DNA from: Dromaius novaehollandiae
Taxonomy: Eukaryota; Chordata; Aves; Casuariiformes; Dromaiidae
Assembly: GCF_036370855.1 (NCBI RefSeq)
Contig: NC_088099.1
Span: 151,299,517-151,363,516, forward strand
Length of the DNA stretch: 64,000 nt
Reading direction: 5' to 3'
Shown here: one piece after another, positions 37,635 through 51,399 of the stretch
Numbering within the stretch: position 1 is the first letter of the stretch
Layout of the letters: each line of letters starts with the position of its first letter
Made by a program: the position numbers and the translations under genes
Notes under the pieces: generated by a model
The model's database searches: none
What the model saw: only the letters and a program-made list of their open reading frames with translations
What the model was told of the DNA's origin: nothing

Positions 37635-38650
37635 TAAGAGTATTAGCTGCTAGCAGAGCAGGCCTATTCTCTCCCACTAGAGGAGTTTGGTTTTGACTGA
37701 CATTTCTGTGTTCTATAACAAACTACACAAAAACAATTGGCCACTTGAAAGCACAGATAGGAACAGATGTCATCAGTGAGGACCACTGTTCAAGGGTAAC
37801 TCCCAGGCTGACATGTGGCAAATAACTTCCAGGTTTTTTTGTTGTCCAGGTTGTGTTTATAATTTGAATAGATAACATGGACATACATCTATTACAAGTA
37901 GACTGACAGAAAAAAGTAACTGAAATTGTTGAAAAGGTAACAGTCTGAGTTACTTTCTGTTCTTGAGTCTCCTTACTTTAATTAGCAAGCCACCTTCTCT
38001 AATGTAATTCAACAGTTCTGCTGTCTGCATATCTACGTTGCTGCAATAGCTATAAGCTCTAGGTATGGACTCCAGCACTGATAATTTTAGTGCTGTACAG
38101 TAAGAGTTTCCCTGACATGCAACTTCTATTCCCTCTAAGATTGTTACACCCAGGTGTTAAGAAGTTCAGATTAGAAAAGGCCGGCCATCTGCTAGATTTT
38201 TTTTTTTTATGCTAGAACTCCATATGTGAATTAAAATTCCTTTGTTACGCTCATGTATACATTTCTTAAATACTGTACTTCATTTTCTGCCCTCATATTT
38301 AATATTTACAGGAAAATGTTAACTCAGCACTCTGAGGTACTTTATTTGGAGCAGGCTCCTTAACCTTCTCTTGGCCCCCAGATTGCAACTGATGTAGAAT
38401 TCATGGAGCTGACAAAAATTTGAATAATGCTGCTTTCCAGTACAGTTTTGAGTTGTTAGTACCTGCTATGACTTAGAGCACTCTAAAGGCTACTGCCTGT
38501 TAGAGGCCTACAGGAGCTTTTCTGGTGGCAGAGGACAGTGGGAAGCAGAGTAACTAACACAGCTGCTCTGCCCAGAAACTCTAGAAAGACTGAACTCCTT
38601 CATGTAAAGGATTCACATAGTGGCCAGTTTGGTCTATTTTAGGGTTGTTT

Positions 38651-38665
38651 CCCCCCCCCGCCCCC
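38651..38665. repeat. C-rich run
   Basis: Nine C, one G, five C. It is a simple low-complexity tract. Confidence 0.9.
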
Positions 38666-40299
38666 AACCACAGAACACACGCAGTGCAGATCATAACTTA
38701 GCACTAAAGATCCTTTCTGTTAATAGTCAGTCAAGAATTCCTCCGAGTCTGCAGTAAAGTAAGTAGTTCTGTGTGCAAGTTCAGAATAGATTGTGCTCCA
38801 AGCCAATTATTTCAATTCTAATCTAAGTGCTTGTAGGAGAAGTTAGTCATCCATGATATTGCAGTATTCCGGTGTTCAGATCCTTCATGGAAATCTCAGT
38901 GCCTAGGAATGACTGTTAAACTAATAAATTAATCATGCCCTCAGTTAACTCTGCCAATGTAATGATGTAATCATCATTATGAATTTGTGCATTTACATTG
39001 CTCTGTGCCTTATTTTAAATACTTTAATTTTTCCTATGAAAAAGAAAGATGAGAACAAAATAGCAAAGCACTGAGTCATCACCATCCTGTAAATAAAGGG
39101 TAATTGGAACTTTTAACAAAATATAATGCAATATTTCCTTCTAAGACAACAGCAAGATTCAGAGTGCCTGCTTTGTTACTTAAAAATGGGACTTGATGTG
39201 ATTAGCTTCTGTGTTGAAGAAAGTGATCAGGAAAGCTACCTCACATTCATAAAATACTCTCCTCAGACTCAAAGTTCCTTAGATACCTGCATATGTAAAG
39301 GAGCACTTCAGCATGAAGAGCTGGGTGCTAGTTTCCCACTTAGGCTAAAGTACAACTAGTAGCCTAAGCAGGACACTTGAATTCCTTCCAAATCATAAGG
39401 TGTGCCTGGTCATTAGCAGCTTCTTCTGCTAATGTCTTTTTATATAAAATATCATTTCAAATAACTTATATTTATATAAAGCAGTTAGAGCATCCATCCA
39501 GGAAGCTGAAGGTCTTGCTTAATTTCTCTGCTCAAGTCTCAGGAAATTCAAACTTGGAGCATCCTACTCATAAGACTGTATACTACTGTAAAGGGAGGAC
39601 TGCCTGGGAGTGGAGAAGAGCACTTGCCGTGTTATCAACCTACACCACTGTGCAGGCATGCGTACCAGGCTTTTTGGCTAGAGGGAAAGCAGGCAAGCAG
39701 GAGCCCGATTTTGTTGTCCAATGATCAGAGCATTCATCTAAAAAAGGAAGCAGGTCACAGGCTCCCTAGGTTTTTGTTTTGCTTTCCTTTGACCCAGCTT
39801 TAAAAAAAAAAAAAAGGTAGATACAGTCCTATGAGTGAAGGTCACATTCTAGCTCTTCTCTTCTTCCATCTGAAATCTCTAACTACTAAGATAGAGGACA
39901 TACACTTTGCTCAATTAACACTTAATAATTCCATATATCCTGGAATATCTTAACTATACAGGGCTGGGAGTATTCTACCCTGGAACAAATAGCAACCAGC
40001 TGGTGACAGTTGAGGAGACATGCATGCATACCTCTTTGGGGAAAAGGAGGACTCTAACACATGTGGGTCTTCCACATCCCAGGTGAATGCTCCAACCTGG
40101 AAATATTAGGAAAACAAAGGAGCATTTTCTCTATTTTTGAGTATGCTGCATATAAACTCAGCACAGAACTCTGCCCTCAGTGAGAAAAGGCATCACTGTT
40201 CTGCTCCTAGAGGAGCAGACAGAAGTCATACTCTGAGACTTTCATCCCTTTCTCCACCTTCCTGATGTAGTCTCCTAGACCTGTAAGCTAAGGCTCTTC

Positions 40300-40860
40300 T
40301 AATCGACCTGACAGTCCAGCTCTTTGCGATTTCTAATTAAATTAGTGTTTCTTGAACATAGATGGCCACAGTTGCACGCAGGATTTCAGATACAGTCTTG
40401 TCTGTCTTTTACAAATGCCTATTAATACTTCTACTTTCTTACTTGATGCATTTCTCTGAATTGAATTTTCCATCTTCTGCCTATTATGCTGGTGGATCAC
40501 TGTCATTCTATAACTGACTAGCATATAAGATGTTTCTCTTTGGCTTTAATGTGATGACCCCTAGGCAAAAACAAAAGTTTTTTATATCACATTTGTGATA
40601 TTACAATTTATAATAATTTGATTAATCTTATTTCTATTTTTCCACTCTTCAAGACTTAGTTTTTAGTGTCTCATATAGCCCTCTCTCTATTGACTTTTTT
40701 AAATAGAAGAGTGTCATCACCAATGTCATATGCCAATTTTATGTAAATTTACTTCGGTAAATTGTTTAGTGATTTATCAAGTCACAAAAACATGGTCTTT
40801 TACTTATCATAGTCCTTTTAATTTACCCTATTAATAAGGAATACATTTTAAGATCTCAAA
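40300..40860 (-). mobile_element. CR1/L3-clade LINE fragment (reverse strand)
   Basis: The plus strand follows the antisense of the CR1/L3 RT C-terminal half: ggccacagttgcacgcaggatttcag (antisense of the CVQxW block), gatgacccctaggc near 40555, tgtcatcaccaatgtcatatgcc near 40712 and gatttatcaagtcacaaaaacatgg near 40770. The minus strand still encodes part of this domain (40342-40524). The copy has lost its 5' part and its reading frame. Confidence 0.75.
40342..40524 (-). pseudogene. RT C-terminal remnant of the CR1/L3 fragment
   Basis: The 60-codon minus-strand frame ends in LYLKSCVQLWPSMFKKH, corresponding to the CR1 block RPHLEYCVQxWSPHLKKD. Its upstream residues align in position with the 'NRxLGxI' helix region. 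Only about a tenth of a full ORF2 remains. It has no host function that I can see. Confidence 0.7.
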
Positions 40861-41388
40861 TACATCTAAAGACTTCTTCCTAAACAGGATACACTGTTCC
40901 CAAGCAAATCTCAGAGTAAATGAAACAAGAGCAGTTTTGCAACACTGACCAGAGAATTCTGCCAGTACTTGTATGGTGTATTCTTCCCAACCATACAAGG
41001 CAATACTGCTGAACCTGGAAACTGGAACATATGTTTAAAAAGACATCCAATGGAGAATTAAAATACCCAAATTAAAAGTATTCATCAAATCTTGTAGTGG
41101 TTTGTTTCTAGGGTTAATCAATGTTACTGTTAAAATGTTACATCTATAGTCAGCTTGCATGATTTTCCTATTAACAAATACAATTTATGTATTTTCTAGA
41201 ACAGCCTTCGTATTAATCAGCAGTACTAAAGCTTTAAATAGATCCTCTGTAAGAGTTATGAAACAAAATCAAGACATATTGAAAGCAGGTTTAGCAATAG
41301 TGAATCCTCAGGAATAAAAACTTTAAGAGCAAATTTTAAACTGTGTTGTCTAGAGAGGAAAAAGAAAAAAGCATAAACACCAAGAATT

Positions 41389-41414
41389 CCCCCCCCCCTT
41401 TTTTTTTTTTTTTT
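41389..41414. repeat. C10-T16 homopolymer junction
   Basis: Ten C followed directly by sixteen T on the plus strand. Confidence 0.95.
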
Positions 41415-41604
41415 GCTTCTGTAGGCTGACCAAAAGCTTCTTTGTATTACTGTGAGGTTTATTAATCATTGTTTGACATTGTTATTTTCCTGCAACTCTA
41501 AACAGAAAAGTTTCCTCTAACCATGTCTAAGTTCTTGCTGAAATGTTTATTTGCTGTGCAGTTGTGAAATGTCTTTTAAAGTTGTGGAGTTGTTTTATTT
41601 AGAT

Positions 41605-41617
41605 GGGGGGGGGGGGG
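41605..41617. repeat. G13 run
   Basis: Thirteen consecutive G, about 190 bases after the C/T junction. Confidence 0.95.
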
Positions 41618-44600
41618 AAAGAAGTCTGACTTACTCTATGGAATGGAAACAAATAACAAGCAAGTAACCTCCAAATGGACCAAGTAACTAAGTATTATGG
41701 ATTCAAAATTCCTTAGTTTAAATGTAATTTTAAGTTTGCCTTACAGATGTCTTTGATTTTTGTTCCTTAAAGGGAAGACTAAAGATGCTTATGGACATGC
41801 AAGGAATCAGGAATTAAGGTGAGAAAGTTATTTATAGGGGTATGAAAATAGGCTTGCTTGAACTTCCTTTCAAATAACTGGATTTTATAGCAGAGAAAAG
41901 TCTTGGTGTATGGAGAAGCAGAGAGATGGGGATGTCTGCTGCCAGTCCCACTTTGGGAATTGCATGACAATATTGGTATAAAAATATTAGCACAATACTT
42001 TTATGTTTGCATACATTAGGGGAAGCTCCATTTTGGGTCAGTAATTTTGAGCCAGGAAGACTGTTACTTACAGTCTTGAAAGAGAACATCTGGATTCATT
42101 GGCCACGCTTGTTCTAGGTCAGAAGAACAGACATAAGAGATCATACACAGATCAGGAGTTCTTAAGATGAAGAAAAACATGCATCAGTCTAACAGTGTTA
42201 TTGATGCTCAATTTTCTTACCCATTTTTCCTTCCAATTCTACTGGAAGAAGCAGTGACATACATTTTTCATACAGAGGAAAGCTATTGCACTGAGAGTGC
42301 GTAACACTCAAATAATGAGATTTTATCAGGTAGTTTCAGGTGTTTGAAACCTTTACCAGACATCATTAATGTATCTCTGTTACCTACAGGCTTTCATTTC
42401 TGATAACTGCCTTCTGCTCTATGTGCTTTAATCACACACTCACATATGCTTATATAATGGTATTAGCAGGCCCAATCCGCACCTCTTCCCCCCCCCTTAT
42501 AAGTAGGCACAGGTAACATTTCAATGGCCATAGTGTTGTAACTCATTAGGATAGTCACTTACCAGACCTGAATTAACACAGAAACAAATTTTACTGTTAA
42601 GTACCATCAAAAGGTCACTTACTGCTTTTTTCCCCTCATGAGCAGTACTGGCTCTGTATTCAATAGCTGATCCATATAACCAGCATCCTCTTTTCCTTCC
42701 TAGGTTTTTTTCCCCTCAGCCTTCAGGCACTTTTCAACACCTCTGTCTTAGTGCCTCTCTAAAGAGCAGACTTAGAGGCCTTATGTGCCTCAGGCATCTT
42801 GCACTCATCACTGCTTACAGCTGTGCTGCTTCTTGACTCCACATATGCCTTTCAACACTACCAACCACAACTTACATATATCCACAGAAACAAAACAGAC
42901 TCTGGCATTGGTCTCTTGCTAAATCAGAAAGCTTTCAAAAGCATCTTCCATTTAATTACCTCCTGGGCTAACTCAGAGGGATATTTTGGAGTCACTCAAC
43001 TTCTAGTATCCTCAGTGCTGCCACATTATTTCAAATACAAAGTGAAATAAAACTGTTTGATAATTAGACTATATCAACAGATTTAGCCCTTGCTATACAA
43101 TTGCCAGTGTTAATACACTGCTTCCTCAATGGAATATATTTCAACATTCCAATCAAATCGATTTTTAAAAAATAATGTGAAAACACAGACTGTTACAAGT
43201 TCACATTTATCACAGGCTAATCCTACAAGACGTGTATTTATTGCACCTTTCTAAAAGCAATACTACAAAATCACTCAAGCCAGTATAACCTCTTTGATTG
43301 ACTTTAGTCGGCTCTGGAGCAAGTTCTAAATGCATTGCTGACAAAGTAGAGCTGAAAATAAACCCAACAACAGAGAGCTGGACTGAACTCCAAGACTATT
43401 TATCAGGACTCTGTTAAATGTACCATTCACAATGTTTCACTACAGTAGTAAGAGAATGTCACTGTCAAATGATAATGAACTGTGTGACCAACCTGTTCCA
43501 CTGCAAAGCTTGCAACAGTGTACATGACCATGCCAGGCATTCTGATTGCTTGGTTTCATTGTCGTGAAACTAATTTCTTTGTACTTATAACAAAGGATGG
43601 CGTTTGACTAATGTCTGTCAAGAGTAAAGCTCTTAACTTGTCATGTAAACAAGGACATATTTTAGAAGCAAACAAATAGAAACAAAGCAGATAGATATGT
43701 GTTTAGAAAGTCTGCACAGAAGTAAAAAAAAAAAAAAGTATGCTTCTCAGGGAACTGTAAGACTGTCAAAGTATTTCATCTTAAGTAGAGCAAAATACCC
43801 TAAAACATTTCATTTAAACTTTTTAATAATATATTGTTGGGATATTTTATGATGCCTTATATTTTTCTTATAGAGTTTTTCTATAATATTTCAAAGAAAT
43901 GGTAAAATAATAAATTAAAATAAAACAAAAAATAAGGTGAAAATCTTAATTCTTTCCAATTAAAAATGCTGAAAAAAGTCATTTGTAAAAAATGTTTTGA
44001 TTTTGTAGAATCAGAATCATCATTTTCTATAAAATTTTGACTAACTTTAGGTGCAGTTAATTTATCTTTGGAAAGTATACATCTTTCTAAGGGCATTAAA
44101 AGTAAAAGTAATTTGCTTTCAAGAGGAAACTGGCTTGCTTTTGGACTGGTAAAAAGGTGTCTTTAGCTAGTATATTATATCACCTTCAGACCGATTTATA
44201 GCTTGATCATCTTGTATTGGAACACTTTATGATGGCACATAATTTGATCATTTTAAGTGTTATATAGAGTCAGTGTAAAGTAAATACTGCAGGAGGTTTC
44301 CTGTAGGTTTTAGAACAATAAATATAATTCATATTTTATAGAGACATAGCTAGATAAGTAGTTATCTTTTAAATAAAACTAAACCAGCACCTGCCTTACA
44401 GCAGATATTTAACCATTTTTTAAATCAAAAGACTTAAAGGACTCATGTCAGATCTCGCCTTTAACTTGTATTTGTAACCTCCATCTTCATCAATTAACAA
44501 CTGATTTCATATGTATCAGGAGAACTCTGCTGATATAGATTGGAAAAACATCCTTCCCATTGCTCTGAGCTCACCTGCTCAGCTCCCCGCCAAAGACTCT

Positions 44601-47600
44601 CGGCTCAATGCATCTGTCTCTTCTGCTACTAAATAGAGGGTCAAAATTACATGCCGTTTTCCTCAAAGTCTCATACCTGACTCTCCTAAGTTATTCAAAA
44701 GACTTCTATAATGTCACTGATCATCTTTGCTTCACTTTAATGAAACTACTGTCAATCTTAAGAAGGACAGTTTTCTCAGCATCTGGCCAGCCAGAATTTA
44801 GGAAATGGATGGTATGAACACTTTCCCAGCCTTTGTAACTTCATCACACACACACAGTGTCTGTGGTACACTAGAAGACTACACTGTATTTTTCATTGGT
44901 TGGTAGGCTTTTCTATCTGCTCTTTAGAAATCATCACTCCAATATTGTTATTTATTTTTTAATACAGTTTCACCATGTAGGGCAAATGGAGAACAGGGTT
45001 CCACTGAGGTAAGCACTATACAAAGCTAAAATTAAGCGAGTCCTTGTCTGAAGAGCTTACCATCTAAACAATGAGAGAAATACAAAATAGGAGATATAAA
45101 ATGTAAAAGTGCAGTAAACTGAGTGATATCCTACTAATGTCACATTAGTTCCTCAAGGCTTTTTGATTGAGGGAATGGTATAAGGGGGAAATAAGAGGGA
45201 GATGTTTTAGATAGAGGAAAGAAGAGATTGATCATGAAGGAGAAACAAGAAAAGAAAAAAGCAAGGAAATGTGGAAGAGAAGAGAGATGGAATGAAGCAA
45301 ACTTGACAAATTTGTGAAAAAGATGTTGGAAAAGACTGGGAGGTAGTGGTGAATTATGCAAGAGAGAGAATTTTTTATGTGAAAAACTATAAAAAGCTGA
45401 TGTGTTACTGATGGAAACAGAACACTAGCGGTATTTTGAGGCTGGCTCTGTGATATAATTCTGTGGTAGTTATCCTGAGGAGTGTTCTGTAGTTCTCAGA
45501 TCAAGTGGTCCCACAAGCTCAAGTTTAAATTGGTCAGGTGTCAGGACACCTGCTATGTCCATATTGAAAAACAGTAGAGCACACCATACTGTAAGAGCTA
45601 CCCCACAGCCCTTTGTATCTCAGCAACGTGATCCTCCCTTGTACACACCTTTCTCTAACTCACTTGCCTCATACACAATTTATGGCCTAAGAGAACAGTG
45701 CATAAGTAAGAGTAGGTAAGAACAGTATGTAAGTGCGTAGGTGCTTAGGTCCAGCATTGCCACTTATCCTTTTTTTTGTATTCATGTACAGTCACATCAT
45801 CTGCTAATGACTCTGGAGAAGATTGGAGTGCAGAGGACTGCCTTGGGGTCACTCACTTGCTCTAGAGATAGTGTAAAGTGATCATGATGGGCTAGGTATG
45901 CCTTGGCATCAAAGACCTCTTTCTCATCCTAAGGCTAAGGACATGTACAGTTGGCTTACTCAGGTCACAGCTTTTTACTTTCCTTCCAAGTTATTGGCCA
46001 GGATCATGACTGTGCCAGTCTTTGATAATGTCCGGCACAATAATACATTGAACCAGACCCAGACTTAACTTCCAGAGACATATGCTGCCTAAGGTCACAC
46101 TTCACATCTTTCTGAGGATATTTAGGCTATATTTGTTCCTTTGAAGATTGTATTTCTGGAGGAATGTTTGGAGAGGCAGTATGGCACAGCAGCTACTAGA
46201 AAATGCCAGAGAGCCTAGAAGAGATGGTAGGGCCCTGAATTCATCACCAAAGGGGAACTGAAAAATGCTGGCAAGGTAATAAGAAAAAGGAAGAACATTT
46301 TCTTGCTGAGTTATTGTAGCTTATCTGAGCTATAAGCAGTTCAGGAAAATGCCTTTCAGGTGTCCCCCTAGAAAGCAGATGGGCCATTTGAGGTTTACTG
46401 AGTAGCTATTTCATATTATTCTGTCCCCATGTTGATCCAGATGTTGACCATTGTAGAATGCTACCACGGATGCTCTAGTCAGCACCAGTGCCTCCACTGG
46501 ATGAGAACTGTCCAGAATGCCTGCAGGATTAGCAGTCAGGTTATATATTTTGTTCTGAGGGGGATTCCACCATGCATGTCATAAACAGCACTTTTGGGTA
46601 GACAGCTGAGATCCAGGGAAGAGGTTGTAGAAGAGTGTCCTGGCCATGGCAAGCTGTCCTGTCACTTTGCCTGTGTCTTGACCCAGCCTGAAGAAATGCC
46701 TCTGATTCTAACATCAGCATGAGGAGCTCCGGCTCAGACGACAGAGAACATTTTGCAGCCTGGCATGTAAAGAACAACTACGCTAGCTGTGGCTAGCGTC
46801 TCCAGATGGATATGTCCTTTAGATTTTTTAAATTTGAACCATGTTTGCTTGTTTGTATGGAGTGTGACTATGCCAGGTCCTTTTGCTGTTTCTTCTTTAT
46901 TGCTGCTTGAGAAAGTTTCTGTTGGGAAATGCATGGTTGTGGTTTCAGTTGTTGACCAGGTCAATGCTTTTCTGTTCCTCTGACACATTCTTTTGAAAGT
47001 GTAGACAGATGGGAGAGATATAAAGAGAGCTAGTTAACCCCTCAGAAGAGCCCACATGTGACCTAACGTGCCTGCTGTGAGGACAGTGAGACAGTGAAAT
47101 GTTGCTGAAAAAAGCTGACTGTCAGCAGATGCAGTTATGTCTGCTTCATTCGTTAATATTGTCTGCCGTTACTTCAGTGCTGCTGCAGGGTTTCAGCTGG
47201 GATTTTCACTAGGGTCTGTGACAAGCCAGGTATTGAAAGAATGACATACTATATGGTACCACCTGAAAGAATCTGATTTTGTGGAGGCTATAAAGGACCT
47301 CTTATTCTGCTGAATATTCAAAGATTCAGAAGGAAACTGTGGTGAGGCCATTTTGATGACTGTTGTTCCTGGAGAAGCAGAACTAATGAAACTCAGTTCT
47401 TCATAGTCTTTTTGCCTTATACTCCTACACCAGCACAATAAACACATATTCCTACTCCCAATGTTTCCTACATCTTAGCTCCTGCTCCCCTAACAGCTTG
47501 TAAATGCCTCCTCATAATTTTTTCCCCAATTTCTTTCCAAATAACAGATTGTTCTTCACCTGCCAAGGCAGACTTCTGTTTGCTGAGGGCACCAGTTTAT

Positions 47601-49011
47601 GTCCCTCTATTCCTCTATTCCAACCACAAGAAACCCCAACTGTAGGCTATCATCTGATATTTTCAGAAACCTGTTCTAGGATGTTTTAGGATGGCTTGCC
47701 ATCTAGAGATGCCTATCTCTCTATAGTGACTTAAAGGGACTCTAGACAGCCAGCTTTAATTTCAATATGCAACTTCAGATTTCTAAATTTGGTGAGATGA
47801 AACCCATCCTAGGTTGAAAATGTATATATTAGCTGTTAAATGCATTTGCTTTTCCTAATTTTCTATATTCTGTTGTCTATAGTGAGGTTCTTCAATGCTC
47901 TGTAATTTAAGCAGCCATCTCGTTTATTAGAAGTTGCTATGGGCCTATTTATGATCTAAGCTTACGAGCCACAGCTTGATCATCCAGTCACAGATTTTTA
48001 GGGGGATTAGACAAGTGATCAAGGGTTTCAGTTCTGTCAGATGGCACTTGTGTAGCTTGGAATAATAGCTGCAATAATCTTAATAGATTCCCTTTAACAA
48101 CGAAATAAAAAGACCATTGAACACACATTTCAGAATGTGAAGTTTGAAATGGTAAACGCACAGAAATAGTTTTCTATCACAGTGTGTGGCAAAATGACGT
48201 AAACTTTATGAAACAGAAGAATAATTACTGTGTATTACAGATGAATAACCTCTAATGAAGGGACTGTAGGTAATATTTCTATTTGGCTGACTGGATGAAT
48301 AGGGTGGTAGAAATCTAGTTGCCAGATATAATTTTACCTGACACTTGTGTTTTGTTATAAAAGCACCATTGTGGAGACCAGTTCCCTGTCTGTCAGCCAG
48401 ATTTTTTTAAAGTTAAATTGAAGTGACTGACTCTATTGCAGATGGCTGCAGGCTGCATTTCTACTTCCTGCTAGAGAACTAAGTACAGCACTACCACAGC
48501 AAAGCAGCAGATTGATTACACTGGCAAATCAGTGCTAGATTTTCATTTGTACCTGGACCATTCTTGTTGCAGCAAGTTGAAGGAATTCATCTGAAATTAA
48601 GCTTTGTTCAATGCTGAAGTTTATCTAGCTGAAATCTCTGGAAAAAGTAACATTTCTTAACCTTTCAATATTTAAATCAGTCAGTCACCTATTTCCCCAC
48701 TGCATTTTTGACCTAGAGATCAAAGAACAACAGCTTACAAATAACAGCAGGTAACCTACATCTCCATTAATGTGAAGTGAAGTAAGAAAGACGTGTGCTC
48801 ATTAGGTCTATTACCATTATTGACAATGAATTCTAATGTGCCTATGAGCAAATACATGGTTTTAATTAGAAAGCAGTGTAGATTTCTTTCTAATTTTGGC
48901 TCCAAGTGTAATGTGCTCACTTATTAACTCTAGTATTGATCCAAAGCCCATTGCAGTAAGAAGTAGAGTATTTTCACAAGAGTGATATATATCTGGTATT
49001 GACTGCAGGAC

Positions 49012-49028
49012 TGACTTCCATGAAGTCA
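49012..49028. repeat. Short palindrome, possible old repeat core
   Basis: tgacttccatgaagtca has perfect 6-bp arms. Neighbouring text (ggctttcataggcattgcactgagggctggg) recalls old sauropsid palindromic repeats with 'gacttcaatgg' cores. Weak evidence. Confidence 0.25.
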
Positions 49029-50876
49029 CGGTGACTCATCCAGCAGTGGACGTGCTCACTGGCTTTCATAGGCATTGCACTGAGGGCTGGGTTCTGCAAC
49101 TGCCGGTAAGCAAATGGCATCATATGGGCAACATTAACTACAAGATCAAATGTAGGTACTTAGTTATTCAGAATGTTCAGTCTTGTCTTCTGTAGCACAA
49201 CTATTCCAGATCTCAAATGCTGTGAACACTTTTTTCATGACCTCTTTACACCAAAACAGATCTGAAAATACTGTGTAAAATGCCCAAATCTATCCATAAA
49301 TTCAAGATACTTGTGTTACCTAGCATGTAATCTGATCTACAGGTATACAGTTTTTCCTTGCAGCTCTTCCTTCTGCAATGTATTAAACAATTATGTACTA
49401 TGTTTTTATTATGCTATGGAAGAACAATTATTAAAAACCAACAATTCTTAGCATATTATCAATGTTATGATCATATTTACTTGGCTCACAATTGAGCCAT
49501 TACTTCTATTAGCAATTATAGCATGCCTTGTTCTTTTATTGCTACTAAGGGGGAATGACTAACAATGATAAAGACTTACTTCACCTCAGCTTCCTAAAAT
49601 GTCAAAGATTAAGTATGGATGCCTTTTCAGCTTCAGATTCCAACCTGTAAGTTTAAATATTAACAGTTTATGTTTTACAATAACCTCCATATCATTGTGC
49701 TTCATTCAGAATCAAAAATCCTAGACAACTCCAAATGACTTCTCTTACAGTATCTTTGGCTTGATAGAAAAGAAGCTTTATTGAAACTCTTACTGTGTTA
49801 CACTGATCAGTCAGACTTCTAGATCAAAGATCCTCAAATAAATTAAAAGAAATACCTCTGGCTACAGAATGCATCTTTAGTGCTTGCAGCTAATATGGTC
49901 ATTTACATCTGACTTAAAGTGGAATAAAGTGCTGCCAAATTAGTAACATTTATGTACAGATAGAGTATTTTATTCATGTCTTGCTAACAGTATAAATTAA
50001 TACTGTGAATGCTTTCTGAGACACTGTATGCATTTAAAAACAGCACCCACTGTTTGGCAGTGACCAATGAATCAAGAGGATTATGAAATAAATGTATCAT
50101 GTTCATGCCTTATATTTTTAGAAAAAATACAGTGGAAAAACATAGCTGTTATACATACAAATAAAAAGCAATGGAGGCCAATGTCTCCAAAATGTTAGAA
50201 AAAATGTAGTGAGAATGTGAACAAAATGAGAAATTAAGACTTCCCACTAGAAAATAATTAGAAGACAAGGAAAATTTTATCTGAACGATAGCTGCTTATG
50301 AGACATTTGAGAATAACATGTCTTTTCCTTGGAGGTCAAATGGAAACGCATCCACAAAGCCCCCATGAAGTTCTCTGAGGTAACTTTATATTGGAAAAGC
50401 ATAATTCCCTTTGGAAAGTCCCAGTAGATAATGTAGCTCCTTCTCCAGGCTATCATGTCTCCATATCCTTGATACTGTATAGCTCTAGAGACTGGTATAT
50501 AGTGAAGATATGATGTCTGTCTCTTCCTTTGCCTCTTTTTTGCTTTGTGATCAGAGGTACTGTGTGGGAGGAATCCCTTTTACCAAGAGAATCTGGTTAT
50601 ATAGCACACATGGTTGTCTTCTGGCATCCTGAGAAGAATATCACCTCTCTCCCAACAGAAGTAACATGCTTTCTAGATCCTGGAAAATAATGTGCCTGCA
50701 TTCAATAAACAGTATGAGTTTTAAAGAAAAGATCTGGAGAGAAATTGCGCTTCACTTAAAAACAAAAAGAATTTAAAAAATAAGTGGATTAAGAAAAGAT
50801 AACAGATGCAATAAACTTAATTAAAATAATATATTTGTTAGAGTCTTATTATCTTGCACAAAATTATTATTGGATT

Positions 50877-51399
50877 ATATATTGGTGGGCTCCTGTGGGA
50901 TAAATAGTGCAAAATCCCACTACAGGATTTCCCCAAATGTCCGTTTCCACAGGAAGACAGAGAATACTGAGGGAGTGGTAGAAAACATATCGTTAATGAT
51001 ACAGACACAACAAATAAAGATAAAAAGATATAGAGATGCTACTGTATTGCCTGGCATTTTAAGCATCAATAGCAGCAGAAAATGCAAAGGGATCAGTAAG
51101 CGTTAGCAGCATGGGAGCTCAAGTTAGTAGCTCTGGGAGAAAATGTTGTCCAAGACACAGAGGGGAGACACCTCAGAGTTGTAATGTCAGGAAAATCCTT
51201 GAAGCAGCAGAGGCAATCAAAGTGGGTATAGGTCTAAGGAATAGTGACCCATTAAGCCCAGAAACATTACCAGAATATAGGAAGTTAATAATTCCTTTGG
51301 GGCTTTCTGTATGCATTACAATATATGCAGTTATTACAATATCTGTAATACCAGACATAACTCTGGGCACCCAAAAAAAAAAAAAAAAAAAAAAAAAAA
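50877..51399 (+). other. Possible retroelement leader or retrocopy
   Basis: At 50883-50901 the text tggtgggctcctgtgggat resembles a retroviral primer-binding site for tRNA-Pro, with one extra base and three mismatches by eye. About 210 bases later an ATG at 51111 opens a 105-codon frame beginning MGAQVSSS, the MGxxxS pattern of N-myristoylated proteins such as many Gag proteins. The frame runs into an A27 tract. No LTR is visible upstream, and the rest of the frame does not resemble Gag; it has a hydrophobic stretch near residues 60-82. It may be a decayed ERV start, a retrocopied transcript or coincidence. Confidence 0.25.
51373..51399 (+). repeat. A27 tract
   Basis: Twenty-seven consecutive A, the longest homopolymer in the window. 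It lies directly after the 105-codon frame and might be the tail of a retrocopy. No target-site duplication was established. Confidence 0.95.

Larger units (their letters stand above)
32592..40299. other. Unique DNA, no gene seen
   Basis: A long gene-free stretch. It holds homopolymer runs (for example T11 at 33240, A14 at 39802-39815), a 13-bp tandem duplication and a C-rich run. The 34.3-34.9 kb section is less AT-rich and has several 65-76 codon minus-strand frames without recognisable motifs or splice sites. Confidence 0.5.
40861..50876. other. Unique DNA, no gene seen
   Basis: About 10 kb without a supportable gene. Low-complexity runs are at 41389-41414, 41605-41617, 42488-42496 (C9) and 43724-43737 (A14). 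A fragment like gccagtataacctctttgattgactttag near 43280 and a palindrome at 49012-49028 may be remains of ancient palindromic repeats. The stretch 48350-48650 has even composition and could be a conserved noncoding element, but I cannot test that. Confidence 0.45.

Noticed and set aside
45330..45360. let-7-like word (gggaggtagtgg)
   Set aside because: It matches only part of the seed and has no complementary arm nearby to form a precursor hairpin.
46160..46215. SINE-like head (gaggcagtatggcacagcagc)
   Set aside because: It resembles tRNA-SINE starts for about 20 bases, but no B box or tail follows.
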